From CAYSND01 sp964642235 (GTDB lineage: Bacteria; Bacteroidota; Bacteroidia; Bacteroidales; UBA932), in assembly GCA_964642235.1 (NCBI GenBank), contig CAZXOP010000021.1, positions 1-22,753 of the forward strand: a stretch of DNA of 22,753 bases, written 5' to 3'. The notes below the pieces were generated by a model that was not told where the DNA came from, did no database searches, and worked only from the letters and a program-made list of their open reading frames with translations. The translations under genes and the position numbers were made by a program. This document shows positions 1 to 7,934 of the stretch, piece after piece. Positions within the stretch are counted from its first letter, which is position 1. Every line of letters starts with the position of its first letter.

Positions 1-236
1 CGCCGGACATTCTGACCATCCGGGCCATCGATGAAGGCCCCGGCATTGAAAACGTCGCCGACGCGATGCGGGAGGGATTTTCCACCGCGAACGACTGGAT
101 TCGCTCCCTGGGATTCGGCGCCGGCATGGGATTGCCGAACGCCAAGCGTTTTTCCGACGATTTCCAGATCCAATCCCTGCCGGGCGGATCAACCAGTGTG
201 ACATCGATCATTTATACCTCGCCCAAAACAACCTGA
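1..236 (+). CDS. RsbT-like anti-sigma/serine kinase ATPase, C-terminal part
   Basis: This is the last 77 codons of a gene that enters from the left edge, read in the frame starting at base 3 and ending at TGA 234-236. It shows the two glycine boxes of a GHKL-fold ATPase: DEGPGI (fragment residues 10-15, DxGxG type) and GFGAGMGLPNAKRF (37-50, GxGxGL type), followed by a GGSTSV strand typical of RsbT/RsbW-like kinases. Proteins of this family bind ATP and regulate partner-switching modules; small relatives also occur beside ferredoxin-dependent oxidoreductase and hydrogenase genes. The next gene start, an aldehyde:ferredoxin oxidoreductase-like fragment, fits that second setting. The base composition is clearly GC-richer than the rest of the window, so it probably comes from a different genome. 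The family call is fairly sure; the role is inferred. Confidence 0.75.
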   Translation, partial: PDILTIRAIDEGPGIENVADAMREGFSTANDWIRSLGFGAGMGLPNAKRFSDDFQIQSLPGGSTSVTSIIYTSPKTT

Positions 237-277
237 GATAAAAAACGATTCCGCACCTTAGACGGATCAGTTTTTCG

Positions 278-306
278 TTGACCCTGAGTATTGTATTCCT
301 TATAAT
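278..306 (+). promoter_or_regulatory. Canonical sigma-70 promoter (TTGACC-17-TATAAT)
   Basis: TTGACC at 278-283 and TATAAT at 301-306 are separated by exactly 17 bases, upstream of the ATG at 366. This is the proteobacterial-type consensus, not the TTTG/TAnnTTTG form used by Bacteroidota, and it supports a foreign origin for this segment. Confidence 0.7.
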
Positions 307-365
307 ATCGCGAAAGAAAAGCGGTTTTTATCCCATAAACCCTCTGCATCCGAAGCGATCTCTTC

Positions 366-480
366 ATGCCGACAAACAAACTTTTCTTAAAAGTACTGAT
401 GCTTGACGCCGCTTCCGGTTTTTACCGGACGAACCGTTACCCCATAGGGGAGTTTTTCGGCCCCGTCGATCTCTTCCGGG
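366..480 (+). pseudogene. Aldehyde:ferredoxin oxidoreductase-like gene, N-terminal fragment cut at the junction
   Basis: From ATG 366 about 36 residues read as a plausible protein start, beginning MPTNKLFLKVLMLDAASG and reaching GEFFGPVDL at residue 36 (base 473). The pattern (short hydrophobic strand, residue run ending in SGFYR, then a glycine-containing FFGPVDL turn) resembles the N-termini of tungsten/molybdopterin aldehyde:ferredoxin oxidoreductase relatives as I remember them; no catalytic region is present to confirm it. After base ~473 the frame turns into sequence that is antisense to an outer-membrane protein gene, so only the start remains. The fragment shares the higher GC of the upstream ATPase. 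The best explanation is that the full gene lies elsewhere in another genome and was joined here by assembly or recombination. Confidence 0.5.
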
Positions 481-1032
481 AATTATGTCATAAAGGTACC
501 CGACGGAGCAGAAAATTCCATTTCTTGCAAACCCCTTTATTACTGAGCCACCATTGAAATTAAGACTCCATCCGTTGTTATTGTATTTATAGTTAACCCC
601 TAACATCCTTTCATTTAGGAGATAGAAATCATCAAAAGAGGCAGTTTGGACCCCTGCTGTAACTCTCCATTTTTCTCCCCTATACTGATAAAATAGTTCT
701 CTTATCCCGAATTGCCCTTTATAGAAGTTTTTATCGATATTGAAATCATATCTATCCCAAAACTTATATCCTAACTCGGCATAAATTGTAGATTTTTTCT
801 TTGAGTAATCAAAACCTACAAATCCCATTGTATTTAATAGAGCATTGTTATTAAGGTATCCAACCCCTAATGTAAGTTCAGAAGCCCAATAAATATCACT
901 TTTGAAGAGGGGTTTAAGGTGAGGGGAGAGTTGTGTACGACACTCCCATTGTGAAAACAGAGGGGTAGATATCGTAATAGTGAATAGCAGTATTGCTATA
1001 TACCGTCCTATTCTTTCATTTTTACTATACAT
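480..1032 (-). CDS. Outer-membrane beta-barrel-like protein, 3' end lost at the junction
   Basis: The protein starts at ATG 1032 with a signal peptide (hydrophobic core about residues 10-25, likely cleavage after PLFS or PLFSQ). Alternating aromatic and polar strands follow: YWASELTLGVGYL, MGFVGFDYS, STIYAELGYKFWD, LFYQYRGEKWRVTAGVQ, MLGVNYKYNNNGWSLNF and IFCSVGYLYDI. This is the pattern of a transmembrane beta-barrel or porin. I do not recognise the family. Genuine-looking sequence stops near base 480-484; the remaining frame down to base 364 is antisense to the foreign fragment and turns into basic low-complexity residues, so the natural C-terminus is missing. The start overlaps the end of the upstream 4Fe-4S membrane protein gene by 25 bases, suggesting translational coupling and a shared envelope function. 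Confidence 0.65.
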
Positions 1033-2006
1033 AATGCATCTTTTTTACAACTTCCAAAACAATCCCCACATACAATACAGTCTTGAGCATTTAATATGGT
1101 CTTATTGTTTTCATTTACAATAGCTTTTGTTTTACAGACGTTACTACAGCATCTACAATCTATACAAGCCTCTTTCTTAGTAATTTTCTTCGCTCCGGGG
1201 ATCATGGTTACCCACCCTAAAACAAGCCCCACAGGGCACATCCCTCTACAAAAAGGTCTGTAAATCAGTATCGAAGTTACAAATAATAATATAAGTAAGA
1301 CTACCCCTATAGTATTACTTGCAGTCAGGTTAAATGCCACCTTAAATGGGTCAATTTTCCCCCACAAGTATGTCTGTGTAATGGCAGTTTGCACGATAAA
1401 GGCTATTAAGAAGAAGACTCTTAAATAGCGTAGATTTCTTTGAGCTTTATTGCTCTGGAGTAACTTAAATTTAGAACTTGCGGATAAAAACTCTTGGAGT
1501 GCACCTAAAGGACAGAGCCAACCACACCAAATTTTCCCAAAGAAATAGGTGAGCGGAAGCAGTGAAACGAACAATACTATTGAAGTCCATTTTACAGTTT
1601 TACCAAGTATAATGAGCATAGAGTTCTCCATACTCATTATCATACATGGGCACCCCCCTTTATAAAACCCCAAATAAGCCAGTGATGCTAAAAGGACGAA
1701 AGGACGCAACTTTCTAACCTTCTCATTTTTAATAAAGAGTGAGATAAGAATAAGAAGTGCAAACTGGGCTGCTAACTCTAATAAATATGCTATTTCCCTT
1801 TTATCTAATCCCCCTTTCTCCTCTTTAACCTCCTCTAATGGGGCGAACTCCTCTATCTCAGTAAAAGTCTCGAACTGAGTGGTGTCGCTACTAGTAACTT
1901 CGTTATTTTCAGAGTTTTGAGCATAAGTATATGATAATGAAAAAAGGTAAAACACCACCGTAAGCAGTGTTTTACCAAACAGGTTTATGGTTTTGTATTT
2001 GGCCAT
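1008..2006 (-). CDS. Polytopic membrane 4Fe-4S protein (NapH/NosR-C-terminal/CcoG-like)
   Basis: This 332-residue protein has an N-terminal signal-like helix (to about residue 30), an acidic linker (31-70) and several membrane helices (about 73-92, 100-116, 138-156, 194-212, 232-249). Two CxxxCP motifs sit after helices, WCGWLCP (C161, C165) and FCRGMCP (C253, C257). The C-terminal tail carries two classical CxxCxxCxxxC clusters (C281/284/287/291 and C310/313/316/320). An extra GGCPC pair (C119, C121) lies after helix 2. This is the architecture of the Fer4_5 membrane electron carriers that pass electrons between quinol or cytoplasmic donors and exported acceptors. The four-base gap to the upstream Cys-rich exported protein and the overlap with the downstream outer-membrane protein suggest a three-gene envelope redox module. 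The electron acceptor cannot be told from sequence. Confidence 0.85.
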   Translation of the reverse strand: MAKYKTINLFGKTLLTVVFYLFSLSYTYAQNSENNEVTSSDTTQFETFTEIEEFAPLEEVKEEKGGLDKREIAYLLELAAQFALLILISLFIKNEKVRKLRPFVLLASLAYLGFYKGGCPCMIMSMENSMLIILGKTVKWTSIVLFVSLLPLTYFFGKIWCGWLCPLGALQEFLSASSKFKLLQSNKAQRNLRYLRVFFLIAFIVQTAITQTYLWGKIDPFKVAFNLTASNTIGVVLLILLFVTSILIYRPFCRGMCPVGLVLGWVTMIPGAKKITKKEACIDCRCCSNVCKTKAIVNENNKTILNAQDCIVCGDCFGSCKKDALCIVKMKE

Positions 2007-2009
2007 TTT

Positions 2010-2378
2010 CTATTCTTTTGTAATCTTAAAAGAGGCATGTCCCCCCTCTTTCTTACAAGTTCTATCAGCATTAATAACTGCTTCTTTCTTTGAATCAGCT
2101 AATACAGCCACTTTTAATTGTCTTGTATATTTGGTAGGGGAGACCTCTTTCCATGGCGCAGCACCTAATATCTTTACCCCCTCAGCACTAAATTTAGTAT
2201 CCCCTATCTCTAATTCACAAACCCTATGTGTGTAAGTAACCGTAACTTCTACGATTAACTCATCACCGGCTTTATAAGAGGCTTTCTTATCACCTACGAT
2301 ATTAAATTTAATGTCACATGCAAATCCTTTTATAGAGAGGAATGCAAACAAAAATAAAACTGAAATAATTTTCTTCAT
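2010..2378 (-). CDS. Small exported cysteine-containing protein, unknown function
   Basis: The protein is about 122 residues from ATG 2378 (a second ATG lies directly before it at 2381; upstream in-frame starts are ATG 2399 and TTG 2411). I prefer 2378/2381 because MKKIISVLFLFAFLSIKGFA is a complete signal peptide. The mature part starts at Cys (ACDIKF) and reads as an immunoglobulin-like or cupredoxin-sized beta domain with alternating strands (ELIVEVTVTYTH, YTRQLKVAVLA, GHASFKITKE). Three cysteines remain: the N-terminal one, one in HRVCELE and one in RTCKKEGGH. The lipobox is poor (GFAC), so it is more likely a periplasmic protein than a lipoprotein. The membrane 4Fe-4S protein follows after 3 bases, suggesting it is a redox partner or ligand-binding subunit. 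I do not recognise the family. Confidence 0.7.
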   Translation of the reverse strand: MKKIISVLFLFAFLSIKGFACDIKFNIVGDKKASYKAGDELIVEVTVTYTHRVCELEIGDTKFSAEGVKILGAAPWKEVSPTKYTRQLKVAVLADSKKEAVINADRTCKKEGGHASFKITKE

Positions 2379-2449
2379 CATAAAATTTTTAAAATACATA
2401 TATATAGACAAACAATTAATAAAAAAGTTTAAAAAGTATATAAAAATAT

Positions 2450-3196
2450 TTATTGAGCTATGAAACGATATACTATCTCCCCGGCTTGTCGCTCATCTGC
2501 TGTCGTAGAGGCTGTAAAGCGGGACATCTTAGCAGCTTTAATGGCGTACTCTATCAAGCATATATCCTTAGATGAAACACTTTCTAACACCTTGGCAGCT
2601 ACTACATACCCTTTACGGTTTACAATTATCGCAACAGAGACATCTCCTCCCCCCAAACATTTATATGCAGGGATTGGGAGCGACATGGCTTTTCTTCCAT
2701 CGAGACGATACGATATAACTGATGGTCCGACATAAGTCTCTTCCTTTTTATTCTCCTTATTATCATTTACAGAGACCATATCATCGCCTTCCCGTGCTGC
2801 TTCTGCCGCCCTTTTAGAGGCATCGAGTTTATCTTGCAGTCTCTTAGCCTCATTATAGACCTCATTCGGATTGGTACTTCTATCATCTTTAAGGTTACTC
2901 CCCCCCTTTCTTGAAGAGACATCGACTGCCACATTTCTTGGGGTTACGGTAGCGGCTTCAGCTATCATTGCATCCAGTTCTTTAGATACGCTCGCCCTGA
3001 ACTCTTGCTCTTGAATTTCCCTCTCTATCTCCTCCTGCTTGGTAAAATCCAATACAAAAGAGGTCTCCGTCTGCAGGATGGAGCTAATGGAGCGAACGAG
3101 GAGTATTATCAGGATTATGAGATGAAAAGAGATCGTCAGATAAAGCCCCGGTCGCTGCTCTTTATCTATTTTGAAGAGCTTTTTCAATGCTTGCAA
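2450..3196 (-). CDS. TonB-like energy transducer with central charged linker
   Basis: This 248-residue protein has one N-terminal transmembrane helix (about residues 18-42), a long charged, coiled-coil-prone linker (about 52-150, rich in E, K, R, D, A) and a C-terminal domain from about 160 with TonB-type features: a proline-rich approach (SLPIPAYKC) and VSVAIIVNRKGYVVAAKVL, which matches the TonB_C strand-turn-strand. It would span the periplasm and pass proton-motive energy from ExbB/ExbD to outer-membrane receptors; an ExbBD operon lies about 5 kb upstream on the same strand. No ATG is available near the start: the frame has a TAG at 3206-3208 and then TTG at 3196 or 3187, so initiation at TTG, overlapping the end of udk by 35 bases, is the likeliest reading. 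A TolA-like role is the alternative. Confidence 0.75.
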   Translation of the reverse strand: MQALKKLFKIDKEQRPGLYLTISFHLIILIILLVRSISSILQTETSFVLDFTKQEEIEREIQEQEFRASVSKELDAMIAEAATVTPRNVAVDVSSRKGGSNLKDDRSTNPNEVYNEAKRLQDKLDASKRAAEAAREGDDMVSVNDNKENKKEETYVGPSVISYRLDGRKAMSLPIPAYKCLGGGDVSVAIIVNRKGYVVAAKVLESVSSKDICLIEYAIKAAKMSRFTASTTADERQAGEIVYRFIAQ

Positions 3197-3779
3197 GGAG
3201 TATATCTATTGCTACTTGGTTATGACCACCTTGTGGTATTATTATATCTGCATACCTTTTACTTGGCTCAATAAATTGGAGGTGCATAGGCTTTACTGTC
3301 TTCTCATATCTCTCCATAACTTTGGAGACGCTTTTCCCCCTCTCCATTATATCTCTCGAAATAACTCTAAGGAGTCTGTCATCGGGGTCGGCATCCACAA
3401 ATACCATAATATCGAGCAATTTTCTAAGTTCTGCACAGGTGAAAATAAGTATCCCCTCCACTATAATTATATGGGCAGGGTGAACTTTAATGGTATCAGT
3501 ATCTGAGCGAGTACATGTGATATACGAGTAAACAGGCTGATCCACATCGAGCCCGTTTTTAAGGTCCTTTAACTGTTTGATTAACAGCTTAAAATCTATA
3601 GCATCAGGGTGGTCGAAATTTAACTCTTGCCTCTCTTCGAGCGATAGATGGCTGCTATCTTTATAATAAGAGTCTTGTGGAATGACCACAACATCTTTTT
3701 TGGGCAGTAAATTGGTTATTTTATTAACTACTGTTGTTTTACCGGAACCTGTTCCTCCGGCAATGCCTATTATCAACAT
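3162..3779 (-). CDS. udk: Uridine kinase
   Basis: Uridine kinase phosphorylates uridine and cytidine to UMP and CMP with ATP or GTP in the cytoplasmic pyrimidine salvage route. The 205-residue length is normal. The P-loop GGTGSGKTT is at residues 8-16. The substrate-binding region PQDSYYKD, the FDHPDAIDF motif, VYSYITCTRSDTD and the HIIIVEGIL strand are in the family's order, followed by a VFVDADPDDRLLRVISRDI lid helix. ATG start at 3779, 3 bases after the asnS stop codon, so the two are surely cotranscribed. Its 3' end overlaps the TonB-like gene. Confidence 0.95.
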   Translation of the reverse strand: MLIIGIAGGTGSGKTTVVNKITNLLPKKDVVVIPQDSYYKDSSHLSLEERQELNFDHPDAIDFKLLIKQLKDLKNGLDVDQPVYSYITCTRSDTDTIKVHPAHIIIVEGILIFTCAELRKLLDIMVFVDADPDDRLLRVISRDIMERGKSVSKVMERYEKTVKPMHLQFIEPSKRYADIIIPQGGHNQVAIDILLASIEKALQNR

Positions 3780-3782
3780 ATT

Positions 3783-5174
3783 CTAAAATTCTGCGGACTT
3801 AGGGGTTCTTGGGAAAGGAATAACATCGCGGATATTAGACATCCCTGTAATGAAAAGAAGGAGCCTTTCAAATCCGAGACCGAAACCACTATGTGGTGCA
3901 GTCCCAAATCGGCGTGTGTCTAAATACCACCAAAGTCCCTTATCGTCCATGTTTAACTCTTTAATTCTACTCTGTAATTTAACCAAGGATTCCTCTCTTT
4001 GAGAGCCACCTATAATCTCCCCAATTTTTGGGAAGAGAACATCCATTGCCCTAACTGTTTTTCCATCTTCGTTCTGCTTCATATAGAAGGCTTTTATCTC
4101 TTTCGGGTAGTCTGTCAATATCACAGGACAATGAAAATGTTTTTCAACTAAATATCGTTCATGCTCACTCTGTAAATCAATCCCCCAAGATACCGGGTAT
4201 TCAAATTTCACTCCAGATTTTATAAGGATTTCCACCCCTTCGGTATAGGAAAGTCTTATGAAGTCGCTCTGTAAAACACTTTCAAGACGAGAGATAAGTT
4301 CTTTATCTATCATATCGTTGAGGAATTTAATATCCTCTTTACAGTTTTCGAGAGCATATCTTATAAGGTATTTTATAAACTCCTCTGCAAGATCCATATT
4401 CTCCTTAATCTCATAGAATGCCATTTCAGGCTCTATCATCCAAAATTCCGCAAGGTGCCTAGGAGTATTGGAGTTTTCTGCTCTGAAAGTAGGACCGAAT
4501 GTGTATATATCGCCAAGTGCCATAGCACCGAGTTCCCCTTCAAGTTGTCCGCTAACAGTTAAAGAGGTCATTCTTCCAAAGAAGTCTTCGGAATAGTCTA
4601 TTTCATTCTCCTTATCTCTTGGCAGGTTCTCTAAATCGAGGGTAGTAACTTGAAACATAGCACCTGCCCCTTCTGCATCGGAGGCAGTTATTATAGGGGT
4701 GTGTAGATAGAAGAACCCTTTGTCATTAAAGAATTTATGAATTGCATAAGCCATAGCATGGCGTATTCTTAAAACTGCTCCGAAAGTATTGGTACGAGGA
4801 CGAAGATGTCCTATCTCACGTAAGAACTCCATACTATGCCCCTTTTTTTGAAGAGGGTATGTTTCGGCATCAGCTGTTCCATAAATAGTTACCTCTTTTG
4901 CCTGAATCTCCACAGCCTGTCCACCTCCGATCGAGGCAACCAACTCTCCGGTTACACCTATGCAGGCACCTGTGGTTATAGGTTTGAGTGCCTCTTCAGT
5001 GAAGTGAGTCATATCACAGACTATCTGAATGTTGTTAATGGTGGAGCCGTCATTCAAGGCTATGAAAACCACATTCTTGTTTCCTCTTTTAGTTCTAACC
5101 CACCCTTTAGCTAAAACTTCTTTTCCGGGTGCCTCTTTAAGAAGCTCCACAATTTTCTTTCTACTAAGTGTCAT
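3783..5174 (-). CDS. asnS: Asparaginyl-tRNA synthetase
   Basis: This enzyme charges tRNA-Asn with asparagine. The 463-residue protein has an N-terminal OB-fold anticodon-binding domain (VLAKGWVRTKRGNKNVVFI) and a class II catalytic core: motif 2 around FRAENSNTPRHLAEFWMIEP, where the PRHLAEF form is typical of AsnRS/AspRS, and motif 3 GFGLGFERLLLF near the C-terminus. The AsnRS rather than AspRS call rests on the length, the N-terminal motif and the DYPKEIKAFYMK segment. The frame is open to a TTG at 5183, but the ATG at 5174 (MTLSRKKIVELL) matches the usual N-terminus, so I use it. It sits 21 bases after the glycoside hydrolase gene and 3 bases before udk. Confidence 0.95.
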   Translation of the reverse strand: MTLSRKKIVELLKEAPGKEVLAKGWVRTKRGNKNVVFIALNDGSTINNIQIVCDMTHFTEEALKPITTGACIGVTGELVASIGGGQAVEIQAKEVTIYGTADAETYPLQKKGHSMEFLREIGHLRPRTNTFGAVLRIRHAMAYAIHKFFNDKGFFYLHTPIITASDAEGAGAMFQVTTLDLENLPRDKENEIDYSEDFFGRMTSLTVSGQLEGELGAMALGDIYTFGPTFRAENSNTPRHLAEFWMIEPEMAFYEIKENMDLAEEFIKYLIRYALENCKEDIKFLNDMIDKELISRLESVLQSDFIRLSYTEGVEILIKSGVKFEYPVSWGIDLQSEHERYLVEKHFHCPVILTDYPKEIKAFYMKQNEDGKTVRAMDVLFPKIGEIIGGSQREESLVKLQSRIKELNMDDKGLWWYLDTRRFGTAPHSGFGLGFERLLLFITGMSNIRDVIPFPRTPKSAEF

Positions 5175-5195
5175 CGTTATCAAAAATTATCAAAC

Positions 5196-6665
5196 TCACA
5201 AAGGTAATAAAAAAGATTTGCTCTCGTTCCAACATCTGTCAATAACAGTAATAACACAACTGCTTCCTTTTTTGGGTTTACTCTTTTTATCAAACTTATA
5301 TTCTTGTTTATTGGTTATAGAGACCAGATAATCAGAGTTGTTAATATCTGCTTCTTTCTTTGGGGGGAAGATATAAACTGCGTAGAATCTTGGTTGCTGC
5401 AGAGGATCATCAGTCGGCTCTACCTCCCATTTTATCCCTTTTGCAGAAGTAGTTGCCCCTATTATCGGAAGAGGTGGAATCGTATCAAGTCTTGAGTAGG
5501 AGGGGATTAATGCCGGACGAGATTGATATTTAATAATCAGACTGTCGGCTATTTTATATACGTTTTTGGTAATAGACCAACCCGGCCACCAGACATTCCC
5601 TTTAACATTAGGGAGTCTTCTGACAAGCTCCATTTTATCCTTTAGTTGGGAGGAGAGGACTGCTATATTCTGCCCTATATAAAGGTGCTCACTGAAATTC
5701 CCCCTGTTCCACCACTCTATAAGAGTCTTGAAGTCAGCAGTCGGATGTCCTATAGCCCAGTAGAGTTGAGGGACAATATAATCAACAGAGCCCTCCACTG
5801 CCCAGAGTGGAATATCTGCAAAGAGTTGTTCGTAATTTGAAAGCCCGTTGGTGCGACTTCCTGAACTATCAGGGGTCTCTTTAATATTTCTATGAATACC
5901 GAAAGGGGAGATTCCGAAACGTACCCATGGTTTAATACTCTTGATGGTATCGTTTAACTCTTTAATAAGAGTTCGGACATTGTTTCTTCTCCAATCATTT
6001 TTCTCCCAGTATTCAAACCCTTGGGTTTTAGCATATTTAACAAACGATGCATCATCGTGGAACTCTTCATATTTCACAGGGTATGGGTAGAAATAATCAT
6101 CAAAGTGGATAGCGTCTATATCATATCTTTTTACTATATCGGCTATAACTCTCTTGGTGAACTCTATAGATAGAGGTTCCCCGGGATCGAAATAGAGTTG
6201 TTTGCCATACCTCTTGAATATTTCAGGGTGACGGAAGTAGAAGTGATTTGGGGAGAGGCGCTCACTGTTATTTGATGTTACACGATATGGATTACACCAT
6301 GCGTGTAGTTCCATTCCGCGCTTATGACTCTCCTCTATCATAAATTCAAGTGGATCCCACCCAGGAGAGAGACCTTGAGTTCCGGTAAGAAATCTGCTCC
6401 AAGGTTCTAATTCGGACTCGTATAGTGCGTCAGCCTGCGGTCTTACTTGAAAAATAACAGCATTACACCCTGTCATTTGGAGAGAGTCGAGTATTCTTAT
6501 AAATAACTCTTTAACCCCCTTTTCATCCATTGTCCTAAACTGTCCATTCCCCACAGTATGAATCCAAGCCCCTCTAAATTCTCTCTTTGGAGAGTTATTG
6601 TTTTGAGAAGCAAGGGGTTGAAGTGCGAAAAGTGACAGAACAAGAAGAGCAAGAGCTTTTTTCAT
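5196..6665 (-). CDS. Exported family 10-like glycoside hydrolase (GHL10/DUF187)
   Basis: The 489-residue protein has a signal peptide (MKKALALLVLSLFALQPLAS, cleavage near residue 20) and then a TIM-barrel of the DUF187/GHL10 type: KREFRGAWIHTVGN (about 28-40), ELHAWCNPYRV (119-129), DAIHFDDYFYPYP (184-196, with the acidic pair D189-D190 as likely active-site residues) and VPQLYWAIGHP. A C-terminal fibronectin-III-like stretch follows from about residue 400 (PPLPIIGATTSAKGIKWEV, then YAVYIFPP). Known relatives act on cell-wall or bacterial polysaccharides, including amidase-cleaved 'naked' glycan in some cases; substrate here is open. It starts 11 bases after the alkaline phosphatase gene and is probably in the same operon. 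Confidence 0.88.
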   Translation of the reverse strand: MKKALALLVLSLFALQPLASQNNNSPKREFRGAWIHTVGNGQFRTMDEKGVKELFIRILDSLQMTGCNAVIFQVRPQADALYESELEPWSRFLTGTQGLSPGWDPLEFMIEESHKRGMELHAWCNPYRVTSNNSERLSPNHFYFRHPEIFKRYGKQLYFDPGEPLSIEFTKRVIADIVKRYDIDAIHFDDYFYPYPVKYEEFHDDASFVKYAKTQGFEYWEKNDWRRNNVRTLIKELNDTIKSIKPWVRFGISPFGIHRNIKETPDSSGSRTNGLSNYEQLFADIPLWAVEGSVDYIVPQLYWAIGHPTADFKTLIEWWNRGNFSEHLYIGQNIAVLSSQLKDKMELVRRLPNVKGNVWWPGWSITKNVYKIADSLIIKYQSRPALIPSYSRLDTIPPLPIIGATTSAKGIKWEVEPTDDPLQQPRFYAVYIFPPKKEADINNSDYLVSITNKQEYKFDKKSKPKKGSSCVITVIDRCWNESKSFLLPL

Positions 6666-6676
6666 AACGATAGGAA

Positions 6677-7909
6677 TTAAAATTTAACCCCCATTGCCTT
6701 GCAAATATTTTTAGGTATATCGGTGTTGTCCATTCTACCGGAGAAATAGCTACTACCGGCTCCTATGGCATATACAGGCACAGAGACCCCTGTGTGAGAA
6801 GAGGTAGTCCAACCTATATTTGCCTTTGCATTCATAGAGTCTATCGCCGACTTAGATGTAACCCCTTCATAGGTGTTTACATTTGCATCCATATCTTTTG
6901 AGTTCTTCTGGTTTTCGAGTTCTTTGAAGTTGTATGAATAACCTGAACCTCTTCCCATTGCAAACCCTCCTGTCTCATGGTCGGCAGTTACGACTATCAA
7001 AGTCTGTTTAGGGTGCTTTAAGTAGAATTCATAAGCAATTTGTACTGCTTCAGCAAGATCAATGACTTCATATATAGTCGTCTTTGCATCATTAGCATGA
7101 GCACTCCAATCTATTCTTCCCCCCTCTGCCATCATAAAAAACCCTTTTTCGTTATCGAGGAAACTTATAGCTGAGGTTACAATATCCGATAACTTCATAT
7201 CTTTTTCGGTGCGATCTATGGAGTAGGGGAGTGCCTGACTCTTTTCCCCCGAATTTTGGAGAAGCAACATTTTTTTTGCAGTCCCTTTTTTGGCATTAAA
7301 CTCATCAAGACCTGCGGCTATTACATAACCATTCTCTTTAACGAAGTTATATGCTGAGGGTTGGTCATTGTTTTTACCGAAGGGTTGAGCAAACCCACCA
7401 CCTCCGAAAAACTCAAAACCTGTTAAAGGGAGCTCTTTTGCTATGGAATAGTAATCACTTCTGGAGATAGAGTGTGCATAAAATGCCCCCGGAGTCGCAT
7501 GGTCAATGGTAACATTACTCATTACCCCTACACGATACCCTTTTTTGTGAATTTTGTATGAGATACTTTCAAGATTTGTGCTGTCCGGAGCCACCCCTAA
7601 AAACCCATTATTGGTCTTAAAGCCTGTTGACAATGCAGTTCCTGCTGCTGAGGAGCATGTAATAGGGTTAGAAGCAGAGAAAGTAGTGATATATCCCATG
7701 ACAGGAAATTTGGTAAAAGAGATAGGGGTACTTCCGTTCTCCCCTTTAAGGTATGAGAGATATGCTTCTGTGATAGAGACATGGGTTAATCCCATACCAT
7801 CACCTATAAAGAAAAAAACATATTTGGCCTCCTGTTCTTTAGGAGGATTGCACCCCATTAGATTAAAACCGACTAGGGCAATAAATAAAACCGCAAAAAA
7901 TCTTTTCAT
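6677..7909 (-). CDS. Alkaline phosphatase (PhoA family) lipoprotein with variant nucleophile motif
   Basis: This 410-residue metal-dependent phosphomonoesterase is predicted to be membrane-anchored: the signal ends in a lipobox with LMGC and lipidated C20. The metal ligands of the family are in place: GDGMG (D37), HATPGAFYAH, MMAEGGRIDWSAHAND (Glu, Asp, His), VTADHETGGFA (Asp, His) and the late SSHTGVSVPVYA (His). The nucleophile region is ITCSSAAGTALSTG; in an ungapped alignment with the classical VTDSAASATAWATG the serine nucleophile is S86 and the preceding Asp is replaced by Cys (C85). It releases phosphate from organic esters in the periplasm or at the outer membrane. It is the first gene after the terminator at 7945-7975, though no convincing promoter is visible in the short gap. 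Confidence 0.92.
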   Translation of the reverse strand: MKRFFAVLFIALVGFNLMGCNPPKEQEAKYVFFFIGDGMGLTHVSITEAYLSYLKGENGSTPISFTKFPVMGYITTFSASNPITCSSAAGTALSTGFKTNNGFLGVAPDSTNLESISYKIHKKGYRVGVMSNVTIDHATPGAFYAHSISRSDYYSIAKELPLTGFEFFGGGGFAQPFGKNNDQPSAYNFVKENGYVIAAGLDEFNAKKGTAKKMLLLQNSGEKSQALPYSIDRTEKDMKLSDIVTSAISFLDNEKGFFMMAEGGRIDWSAHANDAKTTIYEVIDLAEAVQIAYEFYLKHPKQTLIVVTADHETGGFAMGRGSGYSYNFKELENQKNSKDMDANVNTYEGVTSKSAIDSMNAKANIGWTTSSHTGVSVPVYAIGAGSSYFSGRMDNTDIPKNICKAMGVKF

Positions 7910-7934
7910 AACTATTGTGTAATTAATATGTTCT

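Noticed and set aside
474..557. Continuation of the aldehyde:ferredoxin oxidoreductase-like frame
   Set aside because: After GPVDL the residues are antisense to the outer-membrane protein gene and basic; not part of a real protein.
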